Position numbers and translations under genes: made by a program
Notes under the pieces: model-generated
The model's database searches: none
What the model was told of the DNA's origin: nothing
Seen by the model: only the letters and a program-made list of their open reading frames with translations
Shown here: one piece after another, positions 17,956-26,769 of the stretch
Layout of the letters: each line of letters begins with the position of its first letter
Numbering within the stretch: position 1 is the stretch's first letter
Assembly: GCF_963678425.1 (NCBI RefSeq)
Contig: NZ_OY782853.1
Location: 310,001 to 374,000 of the forward strand
From: an uncultured Bacteroides sp.
GTDB taxonomy: Bacteria > Bacteroidota > Bacteroidia > Bacteroidales > Bacteroidaceae
Length of the DNA stretch: 64,000 nucleotides
Direction: 5' to 3'

Positions 17956-18333
17956 TTAAAGATCAAATTCTCCGTACCAGCTTTTCTTTGCAGTTGCAAT
18001 TTCTATGGTATAAGTTCCTGCCTCGAATCCAGTCAAAGAGATCGGTAAGATTATAGCACCCTGAACATTCAAGTTAGTCTCATAAACCACTTCACCAAAA
18101 GAATCTTGAATTGTAATAGTCGTAGAGCCAATTGACGAAGAAAAGTTTACAGTAACTAAATCAGCATCAACAGTAGCAGTTACGGGAGTAACAGATGAAG
18201 TTACTGACGTTGGTCTAATCGATTTATCATATCCAGCTTTTAAATGGATATCAGCCTCTGTATTTGTTTCTGCACTTACATAAGAGACTAAAAAGAGCGA
18301 GCAACAAAGGGTAATTAATAATGACTTTTTCAT
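17956..18333 (-). CDS. Small secreted DUF3244-like protein
   Basis: A 125-aa exported protein. A clear signal peptide (MKKSLLITLCCSLFLVSYVSA) is followed by a short Thr/Ser/Val-rich linker and a compact beta domain (about 55-125) ending with the pattern GFEAGTYTIEIATAKKSWYG, typical of DUF3244 proteins of Bacteroides. The ATG at 18333 begins the signal peptide; an upstream ATG at 18414 lies upstream of the transcription start implied by the -7 box at 18375-18382, so it is rejected. Flanked by two TPR regulators; a partnership as ligand or target of these regulators is an inference from position only. Confidence 0.75.
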   Translation of the reverse strand: MKKSLLITLCCSLFLVSYVSAETNTEADIHLKAGYDKSIRPTSVTSSVTPVTATVDADLVTVNFSSSIGSTTITIQDSFGEVVYETNLNVQGAIILPISLTGFEAGTYTIEIATAKKSWYGEFDL

Positions 18334-18374
18334 AATGGTTAATTTTAAAATGTTATGTTTTAATTTCTCTGATA

Positions 18375-18382
18375 CAAAAATA
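18375..18382 (-). promoter_or_regulatory. -7 box of the DUF3244-like gene
   Basis: The minus strand reads TATTTTTG, a perfect TAnnTTTG, about 42 bases upstream of the ATG at 18333. It supports that start and shows separate transcription from the upstream TPR regulator. Confidence 0.5.
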
Positions 18383-18525
18383 GAGAATAAAGGCTGATTA
18401 TTCAAAAAAAGCATTGGACAAGTAACAAATGCTTTAAAACACTGACATTCAACTTATTGTATCAAATAAATGCAATTATTAGAGGCTGTAATATTGGACA
18501 AATGAGAATAAAAGGGTAGAAAATA

Positions 18526-20190
18526 TCAAAAATCGGTAAGGAATTGATCTAAAGATCGGCCATCTTCAATCTTCATCTTATTTTTCTTGATACGTTCTTT
18601 TCTTTTAGAAATAGCATCTTTACTTAAGCTATAAACAGAAGACAATGTGCCCAAACCCAACTTCATTTTGATTAAGCAACAGAAGAGTATTTCATCTCTT
18701 TTCAAATCAGGGAAAGCCTTGATTAAACGAGTTGAAAAATGATTAAATGCAGCATCGGTATTTTTTACAATAGAATCCCAATCATCGTCAGTCAATCTAA
18801 TAGTAGCATTCTTGTTCTGGTTTGATGACAGAAAAGGGAACGTCAGGTTATTCAGTCTATTGAAGAAGTCAGAACGTAACTCCATCTCTTTTTCCAATAG
18901 TATTTTCTCCTTTTTGATTCTAATCAGTTCACTCTCTTGCAATCTTGTTTTTGCTATTTGGGCTTCTTCTTTCTCCTGCTGAACAACCGACTCTAACTCT
19001 CGGGTCTGTCTTTCTTTTCTGCTTCGATATAACAAGAGTATACTAGCTAAAAACAATAAAACACTGACAGAAATGGCGCTGATTAAATAAAGAATCATTC
19101 TTTGCTGATTCTTTTCCAATGTCAAATATTGAATTTTCTCCACAGACTTTTTATGTTGATAAATATTCTGCATCTTAATAACCATTTCTGAATGTAATTG
19201 CTTTTCAAGAGAATCTCTACATTGAAGATAAATATCATTATATAACAATGATTTATCCTTGTTTCCGCGCAATCTTTCTACCTTTGACAGTTTATTGTAG
19301 CTATCTGTTTTTGTATAAAAGTCTAAACTACGAATCGTTTTATTATAATAATAGGATGCAGAATCAAATTGATGTGTATTAAAATAAATATCCGCCTTAA
19401 CAAAATAGCTATAAAGTAACTTTGAAGAATCAAAGTCTATATTGATAGCCCTATTCACAATCTGGAGAGCATGAGAATAATCTCCTAAATCATTATATCG
19501 TCCCCCTATTTCATTAAGTAAAGTAACAAGAGTAGCTGTATCAGATTTAGGTAATATATTCAGAGCTTTAAAATAGTAGATTAAAGCATTACGATTATCT
19601 CCTTTTCCTGAGTACGTAAAAGCAACATTCCTTAATGCATAAACCATATAATCTTTATTATTTTGTAAACGGGAATAATAAAACGCTTGTTGATACATTT
19701 TTAGAGCAGAATCATAAAGACTCTCATTTAGATAGAGATTTCCCAAACAATAATAAATCAGATACTGTAATCTAGAATCTTTGCCATCCTCCGCAAAATC
19801 GGCAGCCTTTAAGAGATATTCCATCGCTTGTTTTGTATTCTGCATATCCTGATTTATCCGTCCAGCGTAGAAATAGGTTTTTGCCTTGATCGCTAGATCT
19901 TTCTTATCGTTATAATACTCCACAGCCACGCTGATCAACGAATCTGATGTTAAAGGCAGACCATTTTTATCTCTAGCCTGAGTTATTAACAAGCAATAGC
20001 GAGCATAATCCTCAGTAGATAAAGAATTCGGAGTTATCTTGTTTAATAGTATTAAAGCGCTGTCGGGGTGTTGCTCCATTAAAGCCTCTGCATGCTGCAA
20101 ATTAAGAACGGACTTTCTATCCGGACGACAGGAGAAAAACATGCTCATAATGAACAGCACTATAATGATATGTAGAATATGATTCTTCAT
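18526..20190 (-). CDS. Membrane TPR regulator with C-terminal helix-turn-helix domain (copy 2)
   Basis: A 554-aa paralogue of the gene at 15694-17334 with the same architecture. The signal ends FFSC (Cys21), TPR-like repeats occupy about 30-345, and one transmembrane helix lies near 363-385. A longer Glu/Lys/Gln-rich coiled coil (about 390-440) is followed by a LuxR-like helix-turn-helix at the C-terminus (LSSVYSLSKDAISKRKERIK). The HTH and coiled-coil regions differ more from copy 1 than the TPR part, suggesting different DNA targets. It lies upstream of the small DUF3244-like gene on the same strand. Confidence 0.8.
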   Translation of the reverse strand: MKNHILHIIIVLFIMSMFFSCRPDRKSVLNLQHAEALMEQHPDSALILLNKITPNSLSTEDYARYCLLITQARDKNGLPLTSDSLISVAVEYYNDKKDLAIKAKTYFYAGRINQDMQNTKQAMEYLLKAADFAEDGKDSRLQYLIYYCLGNLYLNESLYDSALKMYQQAFYYSRLQNNKDYMVYALRNVAFTYSGKGDNRNALIYYFKALNILPKSDTATLVTLLNEIGGRYNDLGDYSHALQIVNRAINIDFDSSKLLYSYFVKADIYFNTHQFDSASYYYNKTIRSLDFYTKTDSYNKLSKVERLRGNKDKSLLYNDIYLQCRDSLEKQLHSEMVIKMQNIYQHKKSVEKIQYLTLEKNQQRMILYLISAISVSVLLFLASILLLYRSRKERQTRELESVVQQEKEEAQIAKTRLQESELIRIKKEKILLEKEMELRSDFFNRLNNLTFPFLSSNQNKNATIRLTDDDWDSIVKNTDAAFNHFSTRLIKAFPDLKRDEILFCCLIKMKLGLGTLSSVYSLSKDAISKRKERIKKNKMKIEDGRSLDQFLTDF

Positions 20191-20213
20191 TTTAAAAACT
20201 TTATCAATATGGG

Positions 20214-20221
20214 CAAATTTA
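20214..20221 (-). promoter_or_regulatory. -7 box of TPR regulator copy 2
   Basis: The minus strand reads TAAATTTG, a perfect TAnnTTTG, about 24 bases upstream of the ATG and identical to the box of copy 1. Confidence 0.55.
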
Positions 20222-20436
20222 ACTATTAATCTTAAATACAGAAAGCTTTTCGAATTTATAATTTTTCATTTTCACTCTTATTGTAGCGCTTTTTAAACTC
20301 ATTTATTAGCTTATCGTTAAGAACCACAATCTATCTGAAATAAGAAGGGAAAATATTTTCTTAAAAAGAAGAGATCGGTAATTTCAGAATAATAATCATT
20401 CATTATACTTCCTTCGTTATTTAGACTATTAATTCC

Positions 20437-20444
20437 TACCTTTG
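20437..20444 (+). promoter_or_regulatory. -7 box of the lrgAB operon
   Basis: TACCTTTG matches TAnnTTTG and lies 25 bases before the ATG of the LrgA-like gene. TTCG at 20413-20416 is a weak -33 candidate with a 20-base spacer. The promoter probably serves four genes up to 23477. Confidence 0.55.
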
Positions 20445-20469
20445 CAACTGTTTCTAATAGGATAATAGT

Positions 20470-20808
20470 ATGATACGTCAGTGCTCTATTTTATTTGGTT
20501 GTTTAGCCCTGGGTGAATTAATTGTCTTTCTCACAGGGATTAAGCTTCCATCGAGCATCATTGGGATGCTGTTGCTCACTCTTTTTCTAAAATTGGATTG
20601 GATTAAACTGCAATGGGTACAGGGAATGTCCGATTTCTTAGTAGCAAATCTGGGTTTCTTCTTCGTTCCACCAGGTGTTGCGATAATGCTCTACTTCGAT
20701 ATTATCAAGGCACAATTCTGGCCAATCGTGATTTCAATCCTAATTAGCACCATTCTGGTTCTTGTAGTAACCGGATGGGTTCATCAATTAATACGCAAAA
20801 TCAAATGA
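20470..20808 (+). CDS. CidA/LrgA-family membrane protein
   Basis: Small holin-like inner-membrane protein, 112 aa, with four hydrophobic segments and the family signature GIKLPSSIIGMLLL near residues 23-36 and LVANLGFFFVPPGVAIM near 57-73. LrgA/CidA proteins act with LrgB/CidB in control of murein hydrolase activity or in export of small metabolites such as pyruvate. The stop codon overlaps the next start (ATGA at 20805-20808), so translation is coupled to the LrgB gene. Confidence 0.9.
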   Translation: MIRQCSILFGCLALGELIVFLTGIKLPSSIIGMLLLTLFLKLDWIKLQWVQGMSDFLVANLGFFFVPPGVAIMLYFDIIKAQFWPIVISILISTILVLVVTGWVHQLIRKIK

Positions 20809-21500
20809 ATTATCTTGAGAATCCTATATTTCTCCTGGCAATAACATTCGGTCTCTATTTTCTTTCCAAACTTGTGCAACGAAAGACTGGGTGGGTATTA
20901 CTTAATCCCATTTTACTCACGATTGCCGCTTTGATTCTCTTTCTAAAGGTATGTAATATCAGTTATGAGACATACAATAATGGTGGTCAGTTCATTGGAT
21001 TTTGGCTAAAGCCTACTATTGTGGCACTGGGAGTTCCTCTATACCTCCAAATTGAGAAAATAAAAAAGCAGTTACTACCAATTCTTTTGTCGCAACTTGC
21101 AGGATGTGTGATTGGAGTTATTTCCGTGGTGCTTACTGCTCAATTGTTGGGAGCAAGTAAAGAGGTCATTCTGTCTCTTGCTGCCAAATCTGTCACGACT
21201 CCCATAGCTATGGAAGTGACAAAAACGGTTGGCGGAATTCCTGCACTAACAGCTGCTGTTGTGGTTTGTGTAGGACTTTTTGGTGCAATATCCGGATTTA
21301 AGATTTTAGCACTTTTAAAAATAGAAAGTCCCATTGCACAAGGGCTTTCAATGGGAACCGCAGCCCATGCCGTTGGAATATCTACTGCTATGGATGTGAG
21401 CGGCAAATATGGAGCATATGCCAGTCTGGGGCTAACCCTTAATGGTATCTTCACAGCACTTCTAACCCCTACTATTTTAAGATTAATGGGATTACTATAA
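20805..21500 (+). CDS. lrgB: LrgB/CidB-family membrane protein
   Basis: Integral membrane partner of the LrgA-like protein, 231 aa, with about seven hydrophobic helices. Conserved family segments include AAKSVTTPIAMEV (about 127-139) and MGTAAHAVGISTA (about 183-195). The ATG at 20805 overlaps the lrgA stop by four bases, giving MNYLENPIFLLAITFG as the family-like N-terminus; the earlier in-frame ATG at 20775 lies inside the LrgA coding region and is rejected. Confidence 0.92.
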   Translation: MNYLENPIFLLAITFGLYFLSKLVQRKTGWVLLNPILLTIAALILFLKVCNISYETYNNGGQFIGFWLKPTIVALGVPLYLQIEKIKKQLLPILLSQLAGCVIGVISVVLTAQLLGASKEVILSLAAKSVTTPIAMEVTKTVGGIPALTAAVVVCVGLFGAISGFKILALLKIESPIAQGLSMGTAAHAVGISTAMDVSGKYGAYASLGLTLNGIFTALLTPTILRLMGLL

Positions 21501-21532
21501 TAATTCGGCATAAAGTTTGTTATAACTAAAAT

Positions 21533-22426
21533 ATGATAAAATATAAAGATATAACACTTGAAGACAAAGAGGTTATCACCTCTATTACAATGAATAGCGA
21601 TAGAAAGAACTGCGATCTTTCATTCTCTAATCTATGTAGCTGGCGGTTTATGTATGGAACACAATTTGCCATAGTCGATGGCTTTCTGGTGATCAAGTTT
21701 GATTTGAATCAAAAACCGGCCTATATGTTACCTGTAGGTGAAGGAGATCTGAAAAAGATACTGGAAAGTCTCATAGAAGATGCTGAAACCGAAGGGCAGC
21801 CTTTCCTTATGTATGGTATTTGCAACAATACGAAAGAAGAAATAGAAAATCTTATGCCCCACAGATTTGAATTCTCATCCAACAGAGATTATGCGGATTA
21901 TGTATATTTGCGTACTGATCTGGCGGAATTAAAAGGAAAGAAATACCAATCAAAGAGGAATCATGTAAATAAGTTCTATAAAACATATTCTGATTATGAA
22001 TATACTCCTATCACTTCCGGCCGTATCAGCGAATGCCTGAGACTTGAAGAAGAATGGTGCCGGGCAAATAACTGCGGACAACAAAATGGATTGGGCAATG
22101 AACGTAAATCACTGACTTATGCACTAAATCACTTTGACGAACTGGGCCTTACTGGAGGTATACTCTATGTCAGCGGAAAAATAGCAGCTTTCACCTTTGG
22201 TATGCCCATTAATCAGGAAACTTTTGGGATACATGTAGAAAAGGCCGACACTCAGATTGAAGGAGCCTATAATATTATTAATCAAGAGTTTGCCCGTCAT
22301 ATACCGGAACAATATATTTACTTGAATCGAGAAGAAGATTTAGGTATAGAAGGATTAAGAAAGGCCAAGTTATCTTATCAGCCTGCCATTCTACTGGAGA
22401 AATACATAGCAAAAATTAACAAATAA
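21533..22426 (+). CDS. DUF2156/LPG_synthase-C-like acyltransferase
   Basis: A 297-aa soluble protein with the GNAT-like double domain of phosphatidylglycerol lysyltransferase C-terminal regions (DUF2156). Visible features are KSKRNHVNKF-like basic segment (LKGKKYQSKRNHVNKFYK, about 136-153), the ILYVSGKIAAFTFGMPIN strand region, and YIYLNREEDLGIEGLRKAKLSYQP near the end (about 262-285), which resembles the family's substrate-binding motif. It lacks the membrane domain of MprF, so it may transfer an acyl or aminoacyl group to another substrate. Third gene of the lrgAB unit; 8 bases precede the next gene. Confidence 0.78.
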   Translation: MIKYKDITLEDKEVITSITMNSDRKNCDLSFSNLCSWRFMYGTQFAIVDGFLVIKFDLNQKPAYMLPVGEGDLKKILESLIEDAETEGQPFLMYGICNNTKEEIENLMPHRFEFSSNRDYADYVYLRTDLAELKGKKYQSKRNHVNKFYKTYSDYEYTPITSGRISECLRLEEEWCRANNCGQQNGLGNERKSLTYALNHFDELGLTGGILYVSGKIAAFTFGMPINQETFGIHVEKADTQIEGAYNIINQEFARHIPEQYIYLNREEDLGIEGLRKAKLSYQPAILLEKYIAKINK

Positions 22427-22433
22427 AAGCGCT

Positions 22434-23477
22434 ATGAAAGAGGAGGTCAGGGACTTATGGAATCTTTGCTTCGGAGATAATGAAGCATTCACCGATTTGT
22501 ATTTTTCCAAACGCTACAATGAAGAGGAGAATCTCTCCATTCAGGAAGAAGGAAAAGTCATATCTGCATTGCAGATCCTTCCCTATCCAATGACTTTCTG
22601 TGGAGAAATCATTCCAACCGGATATATTTCCGGAGCATGTACTCATCCTGATTATAGAGAAAAAGGAGCGATGAAAAGGCTACTTTTAAAGTCTTTTCAT
22701 AGAATGCAGGAAAACAATATGTCATTAACGACACTTATACCTGCAGAGGAATGGCTTTTTGACTACTACTCTAAATTGGGATACGTTTCAGTTTTTGAAA
22801 ACTCAGAACAGATCTTTTCCGTTAAAGAACTGTCCCCTTCTTCCAGATATCTTATTTCTGAATTCACATCCTTGCAAACAGACGTCTATCCTTTTTTTGA
22901 TGAAAAAATGAAAGAACGTCCCTGTTGCATACAGCATACACAAGAAGATTTCCAGGTTATATTAGATGATCTTCATCTGGGAAAAGGCAATTTATTTACA
23001 GCAAGAGTGAAAGATAAAATTGTTGGTTTAGTGTTTTGCTATGTAGAAGGCGACACACTTCATGTACCTGAGCTATTTTTCGAGAACAAAGATGTGAGAA
23101 ATACTCTTCTGTTTGAGACTGCAAACCAAATGAATGCAAAAAAGATAATCTGCATTGCACCTTCTATCGATGAAACGGGAGAAATTCTTGGCATGGCAAG
23201 AATAATAAACGCAGAGAAGATGTTGCAGATATATGCCACTCAATATCCGGAATTAGAGCTATCCTTTAATCTAACTGATAATCTTATCGAAGAAAACAAT
23301 GCTTTTTATTCGATGAAATCAGGGAATATTAAAAAAGAAGAGATAAAAAAAACTTCTTTAAAAATTAGCATTCAGCAACTTACCCAAGGATTAATGGGGT
23401 ATAAGATAGAACAATTACCTAAAGAACTTTCTGTCTTATCTATCCAGTCTCCTTATATGAGTCTGATGCTGGATTAA
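22434..23477 (+). CDS. GNAT-family N-acetyltransferase (Eis-like)
   Basis: A 347-aa two-domain acetyltransferase. The N-terminal GNAT domain contains SGACTHPDYREKGAMKRLL (about 66-84), the acetyl-CoA-binding segment. A second GNAT-like half and a C-terminal domain that may be SCP2-like follow, as in Eis-type enzymes. It starts 8 bases after the DUF2156 gene, and the two may act on the same substrate. The stop codon overlaps the stop of the convergent cdaA gene by four bases (23474-23477). The acceptor substrate is unknown. Confidence 0.8.
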   Translation: MKEEVRDLWNLCFGDNEAFTDLYFSKRYNEEENLSIQEEGKVISALQILPYPMTFCGEIIPTGYISGACTHPDYREKGAMKRLLLKSFHRMQENNMSLTTLIPAEEWLFDYYSKLGYVSVFENSEQIFSVKELSPSSRYLISEFTSLQTDVYPFFDEKMKERPCCIQHTQEDFQVILDDLHLGKGNLFTARVKDKIVGLVFCYVEGDTLHVPELFFENKDVRNTLLFETANQMNAKKIICIAPSIDETGEILGMARIINAEKMLQIYATQYPELELSFNLTDNLIEENNAFYSMKSGNIKKEEIKKTSLKISIQQLTQGLMGYKIEQLPKELSVLSIQSPYMSLMLD

Positions 23478-24241
23478 TTTTCTTTAGTTAAAATGCTTTC
23501 CAATTCTTCCGCACTTAGTCTTAAGTAGAACTGACCATGAAAAGCTACAGAAATGGCTCCAGTCTCTTCACTGACAATCACGGCATGAGCATCCGTTACT
23601 TGAGATATGCCCATCGCTGCCCGATGACGAAGGCCCAGTTCTTTGGGTATATCTAGGTTATGAGAAACCGGAAGAATACAACCTGCGGCTTTGATACGTT
23701 TTTTACTGACTACCATTGCGCCATCGTGTAAAGGACTGTTTTTGAAAAATATATTTTCAATTAACCGCTGATTTACATTAGCATCAATCACTTCACCTGT
23801 ACGAACAATATCATAAAGGGGAATGCTACGTTCTACAACGATTAAAGCGCCAATCCTCTGTTTGCTCATATTAAGACAAGCCAGTACAATAGGAACAATG
23901 TCACTTTTCTCCATTTGCTCTTTTGAACTCCCTGACAGAAATCTAGCCAATGCGCTGGCGCGTTGATGAGAACCCAGAGTAAGCAAAAAATGTCGGATCT
24001 CATCTTGAAAAAGAACAATAAGTGCAAGTACACCAACACTAACCAATTTGTTAAAAATAGCCCCCAGTAATCGCATTTCCAGAACCTGCGATACAACAAG
24101 CCAGATTAAAATAAAAACAAGAATGCCAGCAAACACATTTATAGAGCCCGATGCTTTCATCAGCTTATAAGTGTAATATAGCAAAAAAGCTACTAAAAGT
24201 ATATCAATAAAGTCTTTTACTCCAAATGCAAAATTAGGCAT
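23474..24241 (-). CDS. cdaA: Diadenylate cyclase CdaA
   Basis: Makes c-di-AMP from two ATP at the inner membrane. The 255-aa protein has three N-terminal helices (to about residue 75) and a DAC domain with the catalytic motif SPLHDGAMVV (about 168-178) and ATP-binding LGLRHRAAMG (about 205-215). Domain order and length fit CdaA/DacA rather than DisA. It is downstream of folP with an 11-base gap, a common Bacteroidetes arrangement, and meets the acetyltransferase gene tail to tail with overlapping stops. A potassium/proton-type antiporter gene lies 5 kb away; regulatory connection is only conceivable. Confidence 0.95.
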   Translation of the reverse strand: MPNFAFGVKDFIDILLVAFLLYYTYKLMKASGSINVFAGILVFILIWLVVSQVLEMRLLGAIFNKLVSVGVLALIVLFQDEIRHFLLTLGSHQRASALARFLSGSSKEQMEKSDIVPIVLACLNMSKQRIGALIVVERSIPLYDIVRTGEVIDANVNQRLIENIFFKNSPLHDGAMVVSKKRIKAAGCILPVSHNLDIPKELGLRHRAAMGISQVTDAHAVIVSEETGAISVAFHGQFYLRLSAEELESILTKEN

Positions 24242-24252
24242 GCTAATATTCT

Positions 24253-25101
24253 TTATTTATTTCTACATTTTTCTACAATCTTCACAGTTTGAACAGCTTC
24301 TTTCACGTCGTGTACCCGAATGATATCCGCCCCTTTTTGTAAAGCGATAGTGTTTACTACAGTTGTTCCGTTCAATGCTTCACTTGTAGGTATCCCAAGT
24401 AATTTGGTTATCATCGATTTTCTGGACAATCCAACAAGTATCGGGAGTTCAAAGATTCTAAAATCCTCCAGGTGATTAAGCAATTCATAGTTATGATCCA
24501 ATGTTTTGCCAAAGCCAAATCCTGGATCAATAATTAAATCATTCAGTCCTTTTTCACTAAGTTTCTGTATTTTCTCCGCAAAATAAAGAAAGGTCTCTTT
24601 CAATAGATTCTCGTAATGAGGAGTATCTTGCATATTCTGAGGAGTCCCTTGCATGTGCTGCATTATATATGGAACTTGAAGACTCACAACTGTATTGAAC
24701 ATTTTTTTGTCCATCTCACCCCCGGAAATATCATTAACAATAGCAACGCCATACTCTTTTACACACATTTCTGCCACATCCGCACGGAAAGTATCAACAG
24801 AAATAATGGCATCAGGGTGATTCTCATTTAAGATTTTCAATGCCGGACGCAATCTTTTCTTTTCTTCCTCCGGAGAGATATCCTCTGCATTAGGACGTGA
24901 AGAATAAGCCCCGACATCAATAATAGAAGCTCCCTCATCCAGAATCTGTCTGGCACGATCAGCTATTGCCTGATCTGTCTGAACACGGCAACCTGAATAA
25001 AAAGAATCTGGCGTTATATTTAAAACGCCCATTACCTGAGGATATGAAAGATCTAACAGTCTTCCGTTTACATTGATAATTTTGGAGAATGATCGACTCA
25101 T
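24253..25101 (-). CDS. folP: Dihydropteroate synthase
   Basis: Condenses p-aminobenzoate with 6-hydroxymethyl-7,8-dihydropterin pyrophosphate in folate synthesis; the sulfonamide target. Family motifs run in order: MGVLNITPDSFYSG (about 24-37), IISVDTFRADVAE, VNDISGGEMD, LIIDPGFGFGKT (about 191-202), LVGLSRKSMI and IRVHDVKEAV. Length 282 aa is typical. It is co-transcribed with cdaA downstream, and a -7 box lies at 25132-25139. Confidence 0.97.
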   Translation of the reverse strand: MSRSFSKIINVNGRLLDLSYPQVMGVLNITPDSFYSGCRVQTDQAIADRARQILDEGASIIDVGAYSSRPNAEDISPEEEKKRLRPALKILNENHPDAIISVDTFRADVAEMCVKEYGVAIVNDISGGEMDKKMFNTVVSLQVPYIMQHMQGTPQNMQDTPHYENLLKETFLYFAEKIQKLSEKGLNDLIIDPGFGFGKTLDHNYELLNHLEDFRIFELPILVGLSRKSMITKLLGIPTSEALNGTTVVNTIALQKGADIIRVHDVKEAVQTVKIVEKCRNK

Positions 25102-25131
25102 TACTGTTACTAGCTTAAATTAGTTCAAACG

Positions 25132-25139
25132 CAAAAATA
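25132..25139 (-). promoter_or_regulatory. -7 box of the folP-cdaA operon
   Basis: The minus strand reads TATTTTTG, a perfect TAnnTTTG, about 31 bases upstream of the folP ATG. The rest of the gap between folP and murF (25140-25412) is AT-rich with no gene, RNA or repeat that I can support. Confidence 0.5.
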
Positions 25140-25412
25140 CACATTTTTTTTCTCATTCCTCTTTTAAATTATCTATATCTTTTTCTCTTCTATCACTTTT
25201 ATTTTAGTAAATATTCCATTATAAACCATGAAAATCAGATAGTAATATTTGCCTAAACTTATGCATATTGCATTCAAACCGATAAATATTATATCCTATT
25301 TCAGTTAAGAAATTACTAATTTCTCTTAGTTGTAATTACAAGTTCTATATCTGTAAAGAAGTAAAAATAGTATTTTTTAATCCTACACGCTTATTAATCG
25401 CAATATTTTATT

Positions 25413-25420
25413 TAAGTTTG
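25413..25420 (+). promoter_or_regulatory. -7 box of murF
   Basis: TAAGTTTG matches TAnnTTTG. Transcription would start near 25426, leaving a very short leader and favouring the second or third ATG of the murF frame (25441 or 25450) over 25429. Confidence 0.5.
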
Positions 25421-25440
25421 CAGCCAAAATGACTTTTAAA

Positions 25441-26748
25441 ATGAATGATATGACTATACCTGCGCTTTACCAGATCTATCTTCAATGCCCTATCGTGACA
25501 ACAGATAGCCGTAACTGCCTTGAAGGCTCTATATTTTTCGCTCTGAAAGGCGAAACATTTAATGGCAATTCTTTTGCTTCAAAAGCTTTAAAAGAAGGTT
25601 GTTCCTATGCTGTTGTAGATGAAGCTCAATATGCTGACCCTGAAAACAAGCATATTATATTAGTAGACGACAGCCTGAAAACACTTCAGATGCTAGCCAA
25701 CTTTCATCGCAAGCAATTAGGGACCAGGGTTATTGGCATTACAGGTACAAATGGGAAAACCACAACTAAGGAACTGATTGCTGCCGTACTTTCTGAATCA
25801 CATAATGTTCTATATACACAAGGAAATCTGAACAACCATATAGGAGTTCCTCTCACTTTACTGAAACTTCGGGCTCATCACAACCTGGCTGTCATTGAAA
25901 TGGGAGCTAATCATCCGGGAGAGATAAAGACGTTAGTCAATATAGCTGAGCCCAATTATGGCATTATTACCAATGTGGGCAAAGCTCACCTAGAAGGTTT
26001 TGGATCTTTTGAGGGAGTAATCAAAACAAAAGGGGAACTTTATGATTTCTTGCGTCAAAAAGAAGATTCCATTGTCTTTATTCAAAATGAAAATCCCTTT
26101 TTAATAGATATTGCAGATGGATTAACTCTGATTCGTTATGGAGTAACAGAGAATCTTTATGTAAACGGCAAGATAACCTCTTGTTCGCCATATCTGGCTT
26201 TTGATTGGAAGGCTGGGAAAGATGGGAACATACATCACGTGCAAACTCAGCTGATTGGTGAATATAATTTTGATAATGCTTTAGCTGCTGTTGCTATTGG
26301 CCGTTTTTTTGGTGTGGAACCTGCAAAAATAGATCATGCACTAATAAATTACAAGCCTCAGAATAGTCGTTCACAACTAAAAGAGACTGAGAGTAACAAA
26401 CTTATTATTGATGCTTACAATGCAAATCCAACCAGCATGATGGCAGCCCTGCGGAATTTTAAAAGAATAGATGCAAAGCACAAGTTCGTAATTCTGGGCG
26501 ACATGAAAGAATTGGGTGAAAGCAGCATTGAAGAGCATCAAAAAATCGTCGATTTCATCGACAGTTGTCATTTTGAAAGAGTGATTCTTATTGGTGACCA
26601 GTTTGCACAAACCACCCATACATATGATACTTACGAAAATATTTCGGAGGTGATTAAAGCAATCAATAAAGACAAGCCTAAAGGATGTTATTTTCTCATT
26701 AAAGGTTCAAACAGCATGAAACTGGGATTAATTATTGAGCACCTATAA
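25441..26748 (+). CDS. murF: UDP-N-acetylmuramoyl-tripeptide--D-alanyl-D-alanine ligase
   Basis: Adds D-Ala-D-Ala to UDP-MurNAc-tripeptide in the cytoplasm, completing the pentapeptide. N-terminal TTDSRNCLEGSIFFAL motif is typical of MurF/MurE domain 1. The ATP loop is GITGTNGKTTTKEL (about 100-113); NLNNHIGVPLTLL and the following IEMGANHPGEI (about 154-164) are MurF-specific. The C-terminal ligase domain contains DAYNANPTSM. Alternative starts are at 25429 and 25450. It stands apart from the dcw cluster that begins 20 kb downstream. Confidence 0.96.
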   Translation: MNDMTIPALYQIYLQCPIVTTDSRNCLEGSIFFALKGETFNGNSFASKALKEGCSYAVVDEAQYADPENKHIILVDDSLKTLQMLANFHRKQLGTRVIGITGTNGKTTTKELIAAVLSESHNVLYTQGNLNNHIGVPLTLLKLRAHHNLAVIEMGANHPGEIKTLVNIAEPNYGIITNVGKAHLEGFGSFEGVIKTKGELYDFLRQKEDSIVFIQNENPFLIDIADGLTLIRYGVTENLYVNGKITSCSPYLAFDWKAGKDGNIHHVQTQLIGEYNFDNALAAVAIGRFFGVEPAKIDHALINYKPQNSRSQLKETESNKLIIDAYNANPTSMMAALRNFKRIDAKHKFVILGDMKELGESSIEEHQKIVDFIDSCHFERVILIGDQFAQTTHTYDTYENISEVIKAINKDKPKGCYFLIKGSNSMKLGLIIEHL

Positions 26749-26769
26749 TAGAGGAAAAGAGCGATCAAA

